Position numbers and translations under genes: made by a program
NCBI GenBank assembly: GCA_035771165.1
Contig: JAWNZC010000309.1
Span: forward strand, 54,226-118,225
Length of the DNA stretch: 64,000 bases
Source of the DNA: Paragorgia papillata
Taxonomy: Eukaryota > Cnidaria > Anthozoa > Scleralcyonacea > Coralliidae
Direction of reading: 5' to 3'
Notes under the pieces: generated by a model
The model's input: the letters and a program-made list of their open reading frames with translations, nothing else
What the model was told of the DNA's origin: nothing
Databases searched by the model: none
Shown here: positions 1-16,200 of the stretch, piece by piece
Position numbering within the stretch: the first letter of the stretch is position 1
Layout of the letters: every line of letters begins with the position of its first letter

Positions 1-3000
1 TTTGTGTTCAATAACACTGTGGGGTCATAACACTGTAGTTATATACCCCTATATCAAAGTTAGACCCATTTTTACATAACATACTTCGATTAGCTCGATT
101 GATCTGAAATTTCAGTATTATACTGCATTACATGATTAAAGATGATGTGCAAAATTTCAGACTGAAATTCGATCGCGAAGTTTGTGTTCAATAACACTGT
201 GGGGTCATAACACTGTAGTTATATACCCCTATATCAAAGTTAGTACCATTTTTACATAACATACTTCGATTAGCTCGATTGATCTGAAATTTCAGTATTA
301 TACTGCATTACATGATTAAAGATGATGTGCAAAATTTCAGACTGAAATTCGATCGCGAAGTTTGTGTTCAATAACACTGTGGGGGTCATAACACTATAGT
401 TGTATTATACCCCTATATCAAAGTTAGACCCATTTTTACATAACATACTTCGATTAGCTCGATTGATCTGAAATTTCAGTATTATACGGCATTACATGAT
501 TAAAGATGATGTGCAAAATTTCAGACTGAAATTCGATCGCGAAGTTTGTGTTCAATAACACTGTGGGGTCATAACACTGTAGTTATATACCCCTATATCA
601 TAGTTAGACCCATTTTTACATAACATACTTCGATTAGCTCGATTGATCTGAAATTTCAGTATTATACTGCATTACATGATTAAAGATGATGTGCAAAATT
701 TCAGACTGAAATTCGATCGCGAAGTTTATGTTCAATAACACTGTGGGGTCATAACACTGTAGTTATTATACCCCTATATCAAAGTTAGACCCATTTTTAC
801 ATAACATACTTCGATTAGCTCGATTGATCTGAAATTTCAGTATTATACTGCATTACATGATTAAAGATGATGTGCAAAATTTCAGACTGAAATTCGATCG
901 CGAAGTTTGTGTTCAATAACACTGTGGGGTCATAACACTGTAGTTATATACCCCTATATCAAAGTTAGACCCATTTTTACATAACATACTTCGATTAGCT
1001 CGATTGATCTGAAATTTCAGTATTATACTGCATTACATGATTAAAGATGATGTGCAAAATTTCAGACTGAAATTCGATCGCGAAGTTTGTGTTCAATAAC
1101 ACTGTGGGGTCATAACACTGTAGTTATATACCCCTATATCAAAGTTAGACCCATTTTTACATAACATACTTCGATTAGCTCGATTGATCTGAAATTTCAG
1201 TATTATACTGCATTACATGATTAAAGATGATGTGCAAAAATTTCAGAATGAAATTCGATCGCGAAGTTTGTGTTCAATAACACTGTGGGGTCATAACACT
1301 GTAGTTGTATTATACCCCTATATCAAAGTTAGACCCATTTTTACATAACATACTTCGATTAGCTCGATTGATCTGAAAATTTCAGTATTATACTGCATTA
1401 CATGATTAAAGATGATGTGCAAAATTTCAGACTGAAATTCGATCGCGAAGTTTGTGTTCAATAACACTGTGGGGTCATAACACTGTAGTTATATACCCCT
1501 ATGTCAAAGTTAGACCCCATTTTTACATAACATACTTCGATTAGCTCGATTGATCTGAAATTTCAGTATTATACTGCATTACATGATTAAAGATGATGTG
1601 CAAAATTTCAGACTGAAATTCGATCGCGAAGTTTGTGTTCAATAACACTGTGGGGTCATAACACTGTAGTTATTATACCCCTATATCAAAGTTAGACCCA
1701 TTTTTACATAACATACTTCGATTAGCTCGATTGATCTGAAATTTCAGTATTATACTGCATTACATGATTAAAGATGATGTGCAAAATTTCAGACTGAAAT
1801 TCGATCGCGAAGTTTGTGTTCAATAACACTGTGGGGTCATAACACTGTAGTTATATACCCCTATATCAAAGTTAGACCCATTTTTACATAACATACTTCG
1901 ATTAGCTCGATTGATCTGAAATTTCAGTATTATACTGCATTACATGATTAAAGATGATGTGCAAAATTTCAGACTGAAATTCGATCGCGAAGTTTGTGTT
2001 CAATAACACTGTGGGGTCATAACACTGTAGTTATATACCCCTATATCAAAGTTAGACCCATTTTTACATAACATACTTCGATTAGCTCGATTGATCTGAA
2101 ATTTCAGTATTATACTGCATTACATGATTAAAGATGATGTGCAAAATTTCAGACTGAAATTCGATCGCGAAGTTTGTGTTCAATAACACTGTGGGGTCAT
2201 AACACTGTAGTTATATACCCCTATATCAAAGTTAGACCCATTTTTACATAACATACTTCGATTAGCTCGATTGATCTGAAATTTCAGTATTATACTGCAT
2301 TACATGATTAAAGATGATGTGCAAAATTTCAGACTGAAATTCGATCGCGAAGTTTGTGTTCAATAACACTGTGGGGTCATAACACTGTAGTTATATACCC
2401 CTATATCAAAGTTAGACCCATTTTTACAATAACATACTTCGATTAGCTCGATTGATCTGAAATTTCAGTATTATACTGCATTACATGATTAAAGATGATG
2501 TGCAAAATTTTCAGACTGAAATTCGATCGCGAAGTTTGTGTTCAATAACACTGTGGGGTCATAACACTGTAGTTATATACCCCTATATCAAAGTTAGACC
2601 CATTTTTACATAACATACTTCGATTAGCTCGATTGATCTGAAATTTCAGTATTATACTGCATTACATGATTAAAGATGATGTGCAAAATTTCAGACTGAA
2701 ATTCGATCGCGAAGTTTGTGTTCAATAACACTGTGGGGTCATAACACTGTAGTTATTATACCCCTATATCAAAGTTAGACCCATTTTTACATAACATACT
2801 TCGATTAGCTCGATTGATCTGAAATTTCAGTATTATACTGCATTACATGATTAAAGATGATGTGCAAAATTTCAGAATGAAATTCGATCGCGAAGTTTGT
2901 GTTCAATAACACTGTGGGGTCATAACACTGTAGTTATATACCCCTATATCAAAGTTAGACCCATTTTTACATAACATACTTCGATTAGCTCGATTGATCT

Positions 3001-6000
3001 GAAATTTCAGTATTATACTGCATTACATGATTAAAGATGATGTGCAAAATTTCAGACTGAAATTCGATCGCGAAGTTTGTGTTCAATAACACTGTGGGGT
3101 CATAACACTGTAGTTTATATACCCCTATATCAAAGTTAGACCCATTTTTACATAACATACTTCGATTAGCTCGATTGATCTGAAATTTCAGTATTATACT
3201 GCATTACATGATTAAAGATGATGTGCAAAATTTCAGACTGAAATTCGATCGCGAAGTTTGTGTTCAATAACACTGTGGGGTCATAACACTGTAGTTATAT
3301 ACCCCTATATCAAAGTTAGACCCATTTTTACATAACATACTTCGATTAGCTCGATTGATCTGAAATTTCAGTATTATACTGCATTACATGATTAAAGATG
3401 ATGTGCAAAATTTCAGACTGAAATTCGATCGCGAAGTTTGTGTTCAATAACACTGTGGGGTCATAACACTGTAGTTATATACCCCTATATCAAAGTTAGA
3501 CCCATTTTTACATAACATACTTCGATTAGCTCGATTGATCTGAAATTTCAGTATTATACTGCATTACATGATTAAAGATGATGTGCAAAATTTCAGACTG
3601 AAATTCGATCGCGAAGTTTGTGTTCAATAACACTGTGGGGTCATAACACTGTAGTTATATACCCCTATATCAAAGTTAGACCCATTTTTACATAACATAC
3701 TTCGATTAGCTCGATTGATCTGAAATTTCAGTATTATACTGCATTACATGATTAAAGATGATGTGCAAAATTTCAGACTGAAATTCGATCGCGAAGTTTG
3801 TGTTCAATAACACTGTGGGGTCATAACACTGTAGTTATATACCCCCTATATCAAAGTTAGACCCATTTTTACATAACATACTTCGATTAGCTCGATTGAT
3901 CTGAAATTTCAGTATTATACTGCATTACATGATTAAAGATGATGTGCAAAATTTCAGACTGAAATTCGATCGCGAAGTTTGTGTTCAATAACACTGTGGG
4001 GTCATAACACTGTAGTTATATACCCCTATATCAAAGTTAGACCCATTTTTACATAACATACTTCGATTAGCTCGATTGATCTGAAATTTCAGTATTATAC
4101 TGCATTACATGATTAAAGATGATGTGCAAAATTTCAGACTGAAATTCGATCGCGAAGTTTGTGTTCAATAACACTGTGGGGTCATAACACTGTAGTTATA
4201 TACCCCTATATCAAAGTTAGACCCATTTTTACATAACATACTTCGATTAGCTCGATTGATCTGAAATTTCAGTATTATACTGCATTACATGATTAAAGAT
4301 GATGTGCAAAATTTCAGACTGAAATTCGATCGCGAAGTTTGTGTTCAATAACACTGTGGGGTCATAACACTGTAGTTATATACCCCTATATCAAAGTTAG
4401 ACCCATTTTTACATAACATACTTCGATTAGCTCGATTGATCTGAAATTTCAGTATTATACTGCATTACATGATTAAAGATGATGTGCAAAATTTCAGACT
4501 GAAATTCGATCGCGAAGTTTGTGTTCAATAACACTGTGGGGTCATAACACTGTAGTTATAATACCCCTATATCAAAGTTAGACCCATTTTTACATAACAT
4601 ACTTCGATTAGCTCGATTGATCTGAAATTTCAGTATTATACTGCATTACATGATTAAAGATGATGTGCAAAATTTCAGACTGAAATTCGATCGCGAAGTT
4701 TGTGTTCAATAACACTGTGGGGTCATAACACTGTAGTTATATACCCCTATATCAAAGTTAGACCCATTTTTACATAACATACTTCGATTAGCTCGATTGA
4801 TCTGAAATTTCAGTATTATACTGCATTACATGATTAAAGATGATGTGGCAAAATTTCAGACTGAAATTCGATCGCGAAGTTTGTGTTCAATAAACACTGT
4901 GGGGTCATAACACTGTAGTTATATACCCCTATATCAAAGTTAGACCCATTTTTACATAACATACTTCGATTAGCTCGATTGATCTGAAATTTCAGTATTA
5001 TACTGCATTACATGATTAAAGATGATGTGCAAAATTTCAGAATGATATTCGATCGCGAAGTTTGTGTTCAATAACACTGTGGGGTCATAACACTGTAGTT
5101 ATATACCCCTATATCAAAGTTAGACCCATTTTTACATAACATACTTCGATTAGCTCGATTGATCTGAAATTTCAGTATTATACTGCATTACATGATTAAA
5201 GATGATGTGCAAAATTTCAGACTGAAATTCGATCGCGAAGTTTGTGTTCAATAACACTGTGGGGTCATAACACTGTAGTTATATACCCCTATATCAAAGT
5301 TAGACCCATTTTTACATAACATACTTCGATTAGCTCGATTGATCTGAAATTTCAGTATTATACTGCATTACATGATTAAAGATGATGTGCAAAATTTCAG
5401 ACTGAAATTCGATCGCGAAGTTTGTGTTCAATAACACTGTGGGGTCATAACACTGTAGTTATATACCCCTATATCAAAGTTAGACCCATTTTTACATAAC
5501 ATACTTCGATTAGCTCGATTGATCTGAAATTTCAGTATTATACTGCATTACATGATTAAAGATGATGTGCAAAATTTCAGACTGAAATTCGATCGCGAAG
5601 TTTGTGTTCAATAACACTGTGGGGTCATAACACTGTAGTTATATACCCCTATATCAAAGTTAGACCCATTTTTACATAACATAATTCGATTAGCTCGATT
5701 GATCTGAAATTTCAGTATTATACTGCATTACATGATTAAAGATGATGTGCAAAATTTCAGACTGAAATTCGATCGCGAAGTTTGTGTTCAATAACACTGT
5801 GGGGTCATAACACTGTAGTTATTATACCCCTATATCAAAGTTAGACCCATTTTTACATAACATACTTCGATTAGCTCGATTGATCTGAAATTTCAGTATT
5901 ATACTGCATTACATGATTAAAGATGATGTGCAAAATTTCAGACTGAAATTCGATCGCGAAGTTTGTGTTCAATAACACTGTGGGGTCATAACACTGTAGT

Positions 6001-6841
6001 TATATACCCCTATATCAAAGTTAGACCCATTTTTACATAACATACTTCGATTAGCTCGATTGATCTGAAATTTCAGTATTATACTGCATTACATGATTAA
6101 AGATGATGTGCAAAATTTCAGACTGAAATTCGATCGCGAAGTTTGTGTTCAATAACACTGTGGGGTCATAACACTGTAGTTATATACCCCTATATCAAAG
6201 TTAGACCCATTTTTACATAACATACTTCGATTAGCTCGATTGATCTGAAATTTCAGTATTATACTGCATTACATGATTAAAGATGATGTGCAAAATTTCA
6301 GACTGAAATTCGATCGCGAAGTTTGTGTTCAATAACACTGTGGGGTCATAACACTGTAGTTATATACCCCTATATCAAAGTTAGACCCATTTTTACATAA
6401 CATACTTCGATTAGCTCGATTGATCTGAAATTTCAGTCTTATACTGCATTACATGATTAAAGATGATGTGCAAAATTTCAGACTGAAATTCGATCGCGAA
6501 GTTTGTGTTCAATAACACTGTGGGGTCATAACACTGTAGTTATATACCCCTATATCAAAGTTAGACCCATTTTTACATAACATACTTCGATTAGCTCGAT
6601 TGATCTGAAATTTCAGTATTATACTGCATTACATGATTAAAGATGATGTGCAAAATTTCAGACTGAAATTCGATCGCGAAGTTTGTGTTCAATAACACTG
6701 TGGGGTCATAACACTGTAGTTATATACCCCTATATCAAAGTTAGACCCATTTTTACATAACATACTTCGATTAGCTCGATTGATCTGAAATTTCAGTATT
6801 ATACTGCATTACATGATTAAAGATGATGTGCAAAATTTCAG
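1..6841. repeat. 180-bp satellite array, block A
   Basis: About 38 head-to-tail copies of a 180-bp unit; base 1 and base 181 start the same unit. Copies differ by scattered substitutions and by small indels around the 'gtagttatataccc' segment, for example a 'gtagttgtattataccc' variant. The unit contains a perfect 12-bp palindrome (CTGAAATTTCAG) and CGATCG. It has no sustained reading frame. This is host satellite DNA; a centromeric or heterochromatic location is inference. The block ends abruptly in mid-unit at a TTCAG. Confidence 0.98.
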
Positions 6842-9800
6842 AGAAACTTAATTTTCTCACTTGTGTCATAACACTGTATATTGTATTTAAAGCCATAGAC
6901 TATGAAAGTGATAGTGGTTTTAACTTTGGAATTGGAATTCAGTTGCCGAGACGGTAGCAAAAGATGATCCTTGGCCCGAAGAAATCGTGTTTCACACACA
7001 TTTCGGACTGTCCGCTAAAGTCGCCTGACTAAACAGTCGGTAATACTCTAGGGGACGCCAAGAATCATGATAATACCGACGAAAAATGTGTTGTTACGAT
7101 TGGGGAGCGTGCCACGCTCGAACACACACACCTATTCCTCATTTAGCAACATCATCAAGCCGAAAATACATCCACAACAAATACCGATTGATATTGGATA
7201 ATGATAGTGTTGCGTAGAACCTATGGGGAACTATCTCCTCGGATGTCAGTCACGGGATTTCGACAACACAAGTGTTCGGATCTATTCTTCCTCAAAGATT
7301 CATTGGGAGAAAATTGTATTACAAGCAAAATTTGACAACCAACTGAAAGTGTGATGGTAAACCGAAATTTGGTGTAATTCTGAGGAACAACCTCGTCGTG
7401 TGAATGTATGCTGGGCAGGTTTGGTTTAGAGCTCGGATGTCAGAGCTCTTTTAACTATTTTGATTAAATTGAGACCAGAATTTGAGCCAGAGACAGACGA
7501 GATATCAAGTTTTAATTTACAAACAGAACTATCCATAATAGATGCATGTGTCAGATTTCAAACTGTTGCAGGGATTGATATAACTGATAATTTGTATTCC
7601 TCTTTGTCACCATAACATGAATAAATATCTACAGCTTACTTGAATTTTATGTATTGTACATAAACTTGTATGGCCATGGTGATTTTCAATAATTATATGA
7701 GTGTCATAACTGTTAAACCTTGCCTGAGACTCTGCAGTAGCTATCCAGAAAAAAATTCTATATCAGTTGACCAAAATCAGCTGTTAGCTATAGAACATGA
7801 CTTTCAGGGCAATGCTTTATGGTGGATATCCACTGTCAGCAAACAAGGACCAGGTCATCCCATATCATTATATGAAATAGACTCATTAAATTATCCATAT
7901 TTGGTCTTTGGTGGTAAACAAACCCCAGTGTGCACACCTGACTCCAAATAGTGCAATAATGTATTGGTACATTTTTAATACAACAGAATTAAAACATAGT
8001 TTGCATATAGATGTATAGACCCAGAGGAATATAGTGTTTGATCATAAAGATGTAATGCTATGTGGATCCAATGTGTTGTCTCATGAATGGTGCCATTTCA
8101 TCTGAGCAACTATGCTTTCCTGCACTTATGGCTATATATCATAAAACCATAGTCATAAAAAGCACCTTATACGGTAATATGATGTACACAATATATTAAA
8201 TCTCAAAAGAACATCCACTTTGAGCAATCAATAATAGCTTCAGTACTCAAAATAATTCATTCGAAAAATTATTTTGTATGTTTTGAATTGGGGTAACATA
8301 ACACTGTATAATTAATTATATATACTTTATAGGCAACTGTACAGTCTATTAAATATAAATATTTTTGGTTATTTACAACTGTACATGTTTGTAAATTGCG
8401 GAAGCAAAACACAAATGGTTATAATTGTAGTATTGTAACCTAATTTTTCCTGTATAATTCCAATAAATACAGTTGTGAGTATTATCCTGTGGCAAAATAC
8501 AAATACTAGTATTTGCTATTAAGCATTTGTGTGCATGTATATACCGGAACAATTTGGTCTTTTATTCACGACGATTGTACAAAACCATGTGTGTGTGTAG
8601 CATTTAGAGGGGGGAGAGTGTGGCGGGAGGAACATAAAAAACAATTATGTCCAACCAGTAAATAGATGTATGAAAGAACTAATCACAAAGAGCCCAAATG
8701 TAATTCCAACATTACCACTTTCATCTGGAATCCAGGTGTCACTGTTCTTGTACATGGCAGCTGTAAACAGACCCAATATACACCCCCATGCACACATTGT
8801 GGTGATGGTGTTTCATACCATGTCTTTAATTATATTGAGAATTTTTATTTTATTACATGGTATGGAGGAGGGTAATAAATTGTAAAATATGTGAGAAATA
8901 AATTCCAAATGAATCACAAGGGTAACATGTTCAAAATTCAATAAAATATGTTAAGCATTTAATACTAAAAATCTCTAAAAAAGGTACACAATTTGGTAAC
9001 TGGAAAAAAAAATGACTTAACTGCAAACGAATCGTATAACATCACAGAAAACAAATTATTATGCAACATATTTTAAAACTGGGAGAATTATCAGTTCAAT
9101 TTATCCTTAGAATATAAACTAAATACCAATAGTTTCAAACCGCAACCTACAACACTAATATAATTATATATTTTGTACGCCTTGGCCTATTGAGCTACTG
9201 GCAGTTATCGAGAAATGGAATATTTTTCTACTTCGGCGTGTGGAAAGATGGATTTTGGCAAACCTAAAGGTCTCACATCCCGCTATTACGTTGCACTCAA
9301 ACTCTAAAATTCACTGAAATTACAATTCTATGAACACGTCTTTATCACTTTCTACTTCAGACAAAAAACCAACTCATTATCGTCAAAAACGTTCAAAACT
9401 CAGTGTCTTTTTGTCGGATGAATTTTATATCACATTTATCCACGATGATAATCCGAATCTTATGATCATTTAATGCTCACTTTGTACGAAGACTAACCGT
9501 GCCGCGTGAAGATACTAGGAGCAAATTTTCAAGATGGCGTGACACCAACCAGTGTACAAATAACAAAAATCCGTATATAAAAAGCGACGTTTATACCTTG
9601 ACAACGTTTCAATTCAACATGAAAAAATCAGTAGTATTAAAAAACTTTGCGCTCATTTTGGCTTTGGACGAACAATTAGAGTATTGCCCTAAAGTGCCCC
9701 TTTCATCTTTATCTGCACGTTCATTGGCGTAGAAAACTTGCTTTAAAAAATCACAACATTGGCTATTTCTCTGCACAGTGCTCCTAGTAATCGCAAACGA

Positions 9801-10219
9801 CAAAATGGTGAGATAAATGCTACCACTGTTATTTCGCCTAAAAATATCGTAGACAACTAAATTTGTCTGTCCGTCTATTTATTGTCGCCCCTTTTTAAAA
9901 TCGAATACTGACGTAAATACTCGCATACATAAAATGTTCAATATCAAAGGGAATATGTGTGAGAAAACGCACAAATGCAGCTCAGAGGGAAAAACGAATA
10001 ATAATCAAATTATACGATTGCATTTCCCAGCTACAAAAGATTCATAAAAAACATATACATCCATGCTAAATGTAGTAGGCAATTTTACGAAGCCGACTCT
10101 TTGTGTGGCGACATTTTTTGTGCTATAAATGCCGCAGACACCAAGAATCCCTAAAAGGTATCGGCGCTCGCATTCAAGGCCGATGGGAGGAATTTGGCTG
10201 ATAATGGATGACTGCCGTG
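6842..10219. other. 3.4-kb non-satellite segment inserted in the array
   Basis: This segment interrupts the satellite in mid-unit. Array A stops after TTCAG (6837-6841) and array B resumes with TTCAG (10220-10224) followed by the next expected satellite base, which looks like a 5-bp target duplication. No terminal inverted repeats or poly-A tail are visible at the ends. I recognise no gene; short open frames at 7670-7951 and 8666-8885 have no visible motif. The satellite-like string 'cataacactgta' recurs near 6868 and 8298. A TATA-like TATATAAAAA follows an AAGATGGCG motif (9531-9539) at about 9576. It could be an unrecognised transposon or a piece of host DNA. Confidence 0.6.
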
Positions 10220-13200
10220 TTCAGACTGAAATTCGATCGCGAAGTTTGTGTTCAATAACACTGTGGGGTCATAACACTGTAGTTATATACCCCTATATAA
10301 AAGTTAGACCCATTTTTACATAACATACTTCGATTAGCTCGATTGATCTGAAATTTCAGTATTATACTGCATTACATGATTAAAGATGATGTGCAAAATT
10401 TCAGACTGAAATTCGATCGCGAAGTTTGTGTTCAATAACACTGTGGGGTCATAACACTGTAGTTATATACCCCTATATCAAAGTGAGACCATTTTTACAT
10501 AACATACTTCGATTAGCTCGATTGATCTGAAATTTCAGTATTATACTGCATTACATGATTAAAGATGATGTGCAAAATCTCAGACTGAAATTCGATCGCG
10601 AAGTTTGTGTTCAATAACACTGTGGGGTCATAACACTGTAGTTATATACCCCTATATCAAAGTTAGACCCATTTTTACATAACATACTTCGATTAGCTCG
10701 ATTGATCTGAAATTTCAGTATTATACTGCATTACATGATTAAAGATGATGTGCAAAATTTCAGACTGAAATTCGATCGCGAAGTTTGTGTTCAATAACAC
10801 TGTGGGGTCATAACACTGTAGTTGTATTATACCCCTATATCAAAGTTAGACCCATTTTTACATAACATACTTCGATTAGCTCGATTGATCTGAAAATTTC
10901 AGTATTATACTGCATTACATGATTAAAGATGATGTGCAAAATTTCAGACTGAAATTCGATCGCGAAGTTTGTGTTCAATAACACTGTGGGGTCATAACAC
11001 TGTAGTTATATACCCCTATATAAAAGTTAGACCCATTTTTACATAACATACTTCGATTAGCTCGATTGATCTGAAATTTCAGTATTATACTGCATTACAT
11101 GATTAAAGATGATGTGCAAAATTTCAGACTGAAATTCGATCGCGAAGTTTGTGTTCAATAACACTGTGGGGTCATAACACTGTAGTTTATATACCCCTAT
11201 ATCAAAGTTAGACCCATTTTTACATAACATACTTCGATTAGCTCGATTGATCTGAAATTTCAGTATTATACTGCATTACATGATTAAAGATGATGTGCAA
11301 AATTTCAGACTGAAATTCGATCGCGAAGTTTGTGTTCAATAACACTGTGGGGTCATAACACTGTAGTTATATACCCCCATATCAAAGTTAGACCCATTTT
11401 TACATAACATACTTCGATTAGCTCGATTGATCTGAAATTTCAGTGTTATACTGCATTACATGATTAAAGATGATGTGCAAAATTTCAGACTGAAATTCGA
11501 TCGCGAAGTTTGTGTTCAATAACACTGTGGGGTCATAACACTGTAGTTGTATTATACCCCTATATAAAAGTTAGACCCATTTTTACATAACATACTTCGA
11601 TTAGCTCGATTGATCTGAAATTTCAGTATTATACTGCATTACATGATTAAAGATGATGTGCAAAATTTCAGACTGAAATTCGATCGCGAAGTTTGTGTTC
11701 AATAACACTGTGGGGTCATAACACTGTAGTTATATACCCCAATATCAAAGTTAGACCCATTTTTACATAACATACTTCGATTAGGCTCGATTGATCTGAA
11801 ATTCAGTATTATACTGCATTACATGATTAAAGATGATGTGCAAAATCTCAGACTGAAAGTTTGTGTTCAATAACACTGTGGGGTCATAACACTGTAGTTA
11901 TATACCCCCATCAAAGTTAGACCCATTTTACATAACATACTTCGATTAGCTCGATTGATCTGAAATTTTCAGTGTTATACTGCATTACATGATTAAAGAT
12001 GATGTTGCAAAATTCAGACTGAAATTCGATCGCGAAGTTTGTGTTCAATAACACTGTGGGGTCATAACACACTGTAGTTTATACCCCTATATCAAAGTTA
12101 GACCCATTTTTTACATAACATACTTCGATTAGCTCGATTGATCTGAAATTTCAGTATTATACAACTGCATTACATGATTAAAGATGATGTGCAAAATTTC
12201 AGACTGAAATTCGATCGCGAAGTTTGTGTTCAATAACACTGTGTGGGTCATAACACTGTAGTTATATACCCCTATATAAAAGTTAGACCCATTTTTACAT
12301 AACATACTTCGATTAGCTCGATTGATCTGAAATTTCAGTATTATACTGCATTACATGATTAAAGATGATGTGCAAAATTTCAGACTGAAATTCGATCGCG
12401 AAGTTTGTGTTCAATAACACTGTGGGGTCATAACACTGTAGTTATATACCCCTATATCAAAGTTAGACCCATTTTTACATAACATACTTCGATTAGCTCG
12501 ATTGATCTGAAATTTCAGTATTATACTGCATTACATGATTAAAGATGATGTGCAAAATTTCAGACTGAAATTCGATCGCGAAGTTTGTGTTCAATAACAC
12601 TGTGGGGTCATAACACTGTAGTTTATTATACCCCTATATAAAAGTTAGACCCATTTTTACATAACATACTTCGATTAGCTCGATTGATCTGAAATTTCAG
12701 TATTATACTGCATTACATGATTAAAGATGATGTGCAAAATTTCAGACTGAAATTCGATCGCGAAGTTTGTGTTCAATAACACTGTGGGGTCATAACACTG
12801 TAGTTGTATTATACCCCTATATAAAAGTTAGACCCATTTTTACATAACATACTTCGATTAGCTCGATTGATCTGAAATTTCAGTATTATACTGCATTACA
12901 TGATTAAAGATGATGTGCAAAATTTCAGACTGAAATTCGATCGCGAAGTTTGTGTTCAATAACACTGTGGGGTCATAACACTGTAGTTATATACCCCTAT
13001 ATCAAAGTTAGACCCATTTTTACATAACATACTTCGATTAGCTCGATTGATCTGAAATTTCAGTATTATACTGCATTACATGATTAAAGATGATGTGCAA
13101 AATCTCAGACGGAAGTTTGTGTTCAATAACACTGTGGGGTCATAACACTGTAGTTATATACCCCCATATCAAAGTTAGACCCATTTTTACATAACATACT

Positions 13201-16200
13201 TCGATTAGCTCGATTGATCTGAAATTTCAGTGTTATACTGCATTACATGATTAAAGATGATGTGCAAAATTTCAGACTGAAATTCGATCGCGAAAGTTGT
13301 GTGTTCAATAACACTGTGGGGTCATAACACTGTAGTTGTATTATATACCCCTATATAAAAGTTAGACCCATTTTTACATAACATTACTTCGATTAGCTCG
13401 ATTGATCTGAAATTTCAGTATTATACTGCATTACATGATTAAAGATGATGTGCAAAATTTCAGACTGAAATTCGATCGCGAAGTTTGTGTTCAATAACAC
13501 TGTGGGGTCATAACACTGTAGTTATTATACCCCTATATAAAAGTTAGACCCATTTTTTACATAACATACTTCGATTAGCTCGATTGATCTGAAATTTCAG
13601 TATTATACTGCATTACATGATTAAAGATGATGTGCAAAATTTCAGACTGAAATTCGATCGCGAAGTTTGTGTTCAATAACACTGTGGGGTCATAACACTG
13701 TAGTTATATACCCCTATATCAAAGTTAGACCCATTTTTTACATAACATACTTCGATTAGCTCGATTGATCTGAAATTTCAGTATTATACTGCATTACATG
13801 ATTAAAGATGATGTGCAAAAATCTCAGACTGAAATACGATCGCGAAGTTTGTGTTCAATAACACTGTGGGGTCATAAGACTGTAGTTATATACCCCCATA
13901 TCAAAGTTAGACCTATTTTTACATAACATACTTCGATTAGCTCGATTGATCTGAAATTTCAGTGTTATACTGCATTACATGATTAAAGATGATGTGCAAA
14001 ATTTCAGACTGAAATTCGATCGCGAAGTTTTGTGTTCAATAACACTGTGGGGTCATAACACTGTAGTTATATTCCCCTATGTAAAAGTTAGACCCATTTT
14101 TACATAACATACTTCGATTAGCTCGATTGATCTGAAATTTCAGTATTATACTGCATTACATGATTAAAGATGATGTGCAAAATTTCAGACTGAAATTCGA
14201 TCGCGAAGTTTGTGTTCAATAACACTGTGGGGTCATAACACTGTAGTTATATTCCCCTATGTAAAAGTTAGACCCATTTTTACATAACATACTTCGATTA
14301 GCTCGATTGATCTGAAATTTCAGTATTATACTGCATTACATGATTAAAGATGATGTGCAAAATTTCAGACTGAAATTCGATCGCGAAGTTTGTGTTCAAT
14401 AAGACTGTGGGGTCATAACACTGTAGTTATATACCCCTATATCAAAGTTAGACCCATTTTTACATAACATACTTCGATTAGCTCGATTGATCTGAAATTT
14501 CAGTATTATACTGCATTACATGATTAAAGATGATGTGCAAAATTTCAGACTGAAATTCGATCGCGAAGTTTGTGGTCAATAACACTGTGGGGTCATAACA
14601 CTGTAGTTGTATTATACCCCTATATCAAAGTTAGACCCATTTTTACATAACATACTTCGATTAGCTCGATTGATCTGAAATTTCAGTATTATACTGCATT
14701 ACATGATTAAAGATGATGTTGCAAAATTTCAGACTGAAGTTCGATCGCGAAGTTTGTGTTCAATAACACTGTGGGGTCATAACACTGTAGTTATATACCC
14801 CTATATCAAAGTTAGACCCATTTTTACATAACATACTTCGATTAGCTCGATTGATCTGAAATTTCAGTATTATACTGCATTACATGATTAAAGATGATGT
14901 GCAAAAATTTCAGACTGAAATTCGATCGCGAAGTTTGTGTTCAATAACACTGTGGGGTCATAACACTGTAGTTATATACCCCTATGTCAAAGTTAGACCC
15001 ATTTTTACATAACATTACTTCGATTAGCTCGATTGATCTGAAATTTCAGTATTATACTGCATTACATGATTAAAGATGATGTGCAAAATTTCAGACTGAA
15101 ATTCGATCGCGAAGTTTGTGTTCAATAACACTGTGGGGTCATAACACTGTTAGTTATATACCCCTATATCAAAGTTAGACCCATTTTTACATAACATACT
15201 TCGATTAGCTCGATTGATCTGAAAATTTCAGTACTATACTGCATTACATGATTAAAGATGATGTGCAAAAATTTCAGACTGAAATTCGATCGCGAAGTTT
15301 GTGTTCAATAACACTGTGGGGTCATAACACTGTAAGTTATATACCCCTATATCAAAGTTAGACCCATTTTTACATAACATACTTCGATTAGCTCGATTGA
15401 TCTGAAATTTCAGTATTATACTGCATTGCATGATTAAAGATGATGTGCAAAATCTCAGACGGAAGTTTGTGTTCAATAACACTGTGGGGTCATAACACTG
15501 TAGTTATATACCCCCATATCAAAGTTAGACCCATTTTTACATAACATACTTCGATTAGCTCGATTGATCTGAAATTTCAGTGTTATACTGCATTACATGA
15601 TTAAAGATGATGTGCAAAATTTCAGACTGAAATTCGATCGCGAAGTTTGTGTTCAATAACACTGTGGGTCATAACACTGTAGTTATATTCCCCTATGTAA
15701 AAGTTAGACCCATTTTTACATAACATACTTCGATTAGCTCGATTGATCTGAAATTTCAGTATTATACTGCATTACATGATTAAAGATGATGTGCAAAATT
15801 TCAGACTGAAATTCGATCGCGAAGTTTGTGTTCAATAACACTGTGGGGTCATAAACACTGTAGTTTATATACCCCTATATCAAAGTTAGACCCATTTTTA
15901 CATAACATACTTCGATTAGCTCGATTGATCTGAAATTTCAGTATTATACTGCATTACATGATTAAAGATGATGTGCAAAATTTCAGACTGAAATTCGATC
16001 GCGAAGTTTGTGGTCAATAACACTGTGGGGTCATAACACTGTAGTTGTATATACCCCTATATCAAAGTTAGACCCATTTTTACATAACATACTTCGATTA
16101 GCTCGATTGATCTGAAATTTCAGTATTATACTGCATTACATGATTAAAGATGATGTGCAAAATTTCAGACTGAAATTCGATCGCGAAGTTTGTGTTCAAT

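Noticed and set aside
1..6841. CRISPR array (regular repeats)
   Set aside because: The whole 180-bp unit is repeated with no unique spacers; it is satellite DNA.
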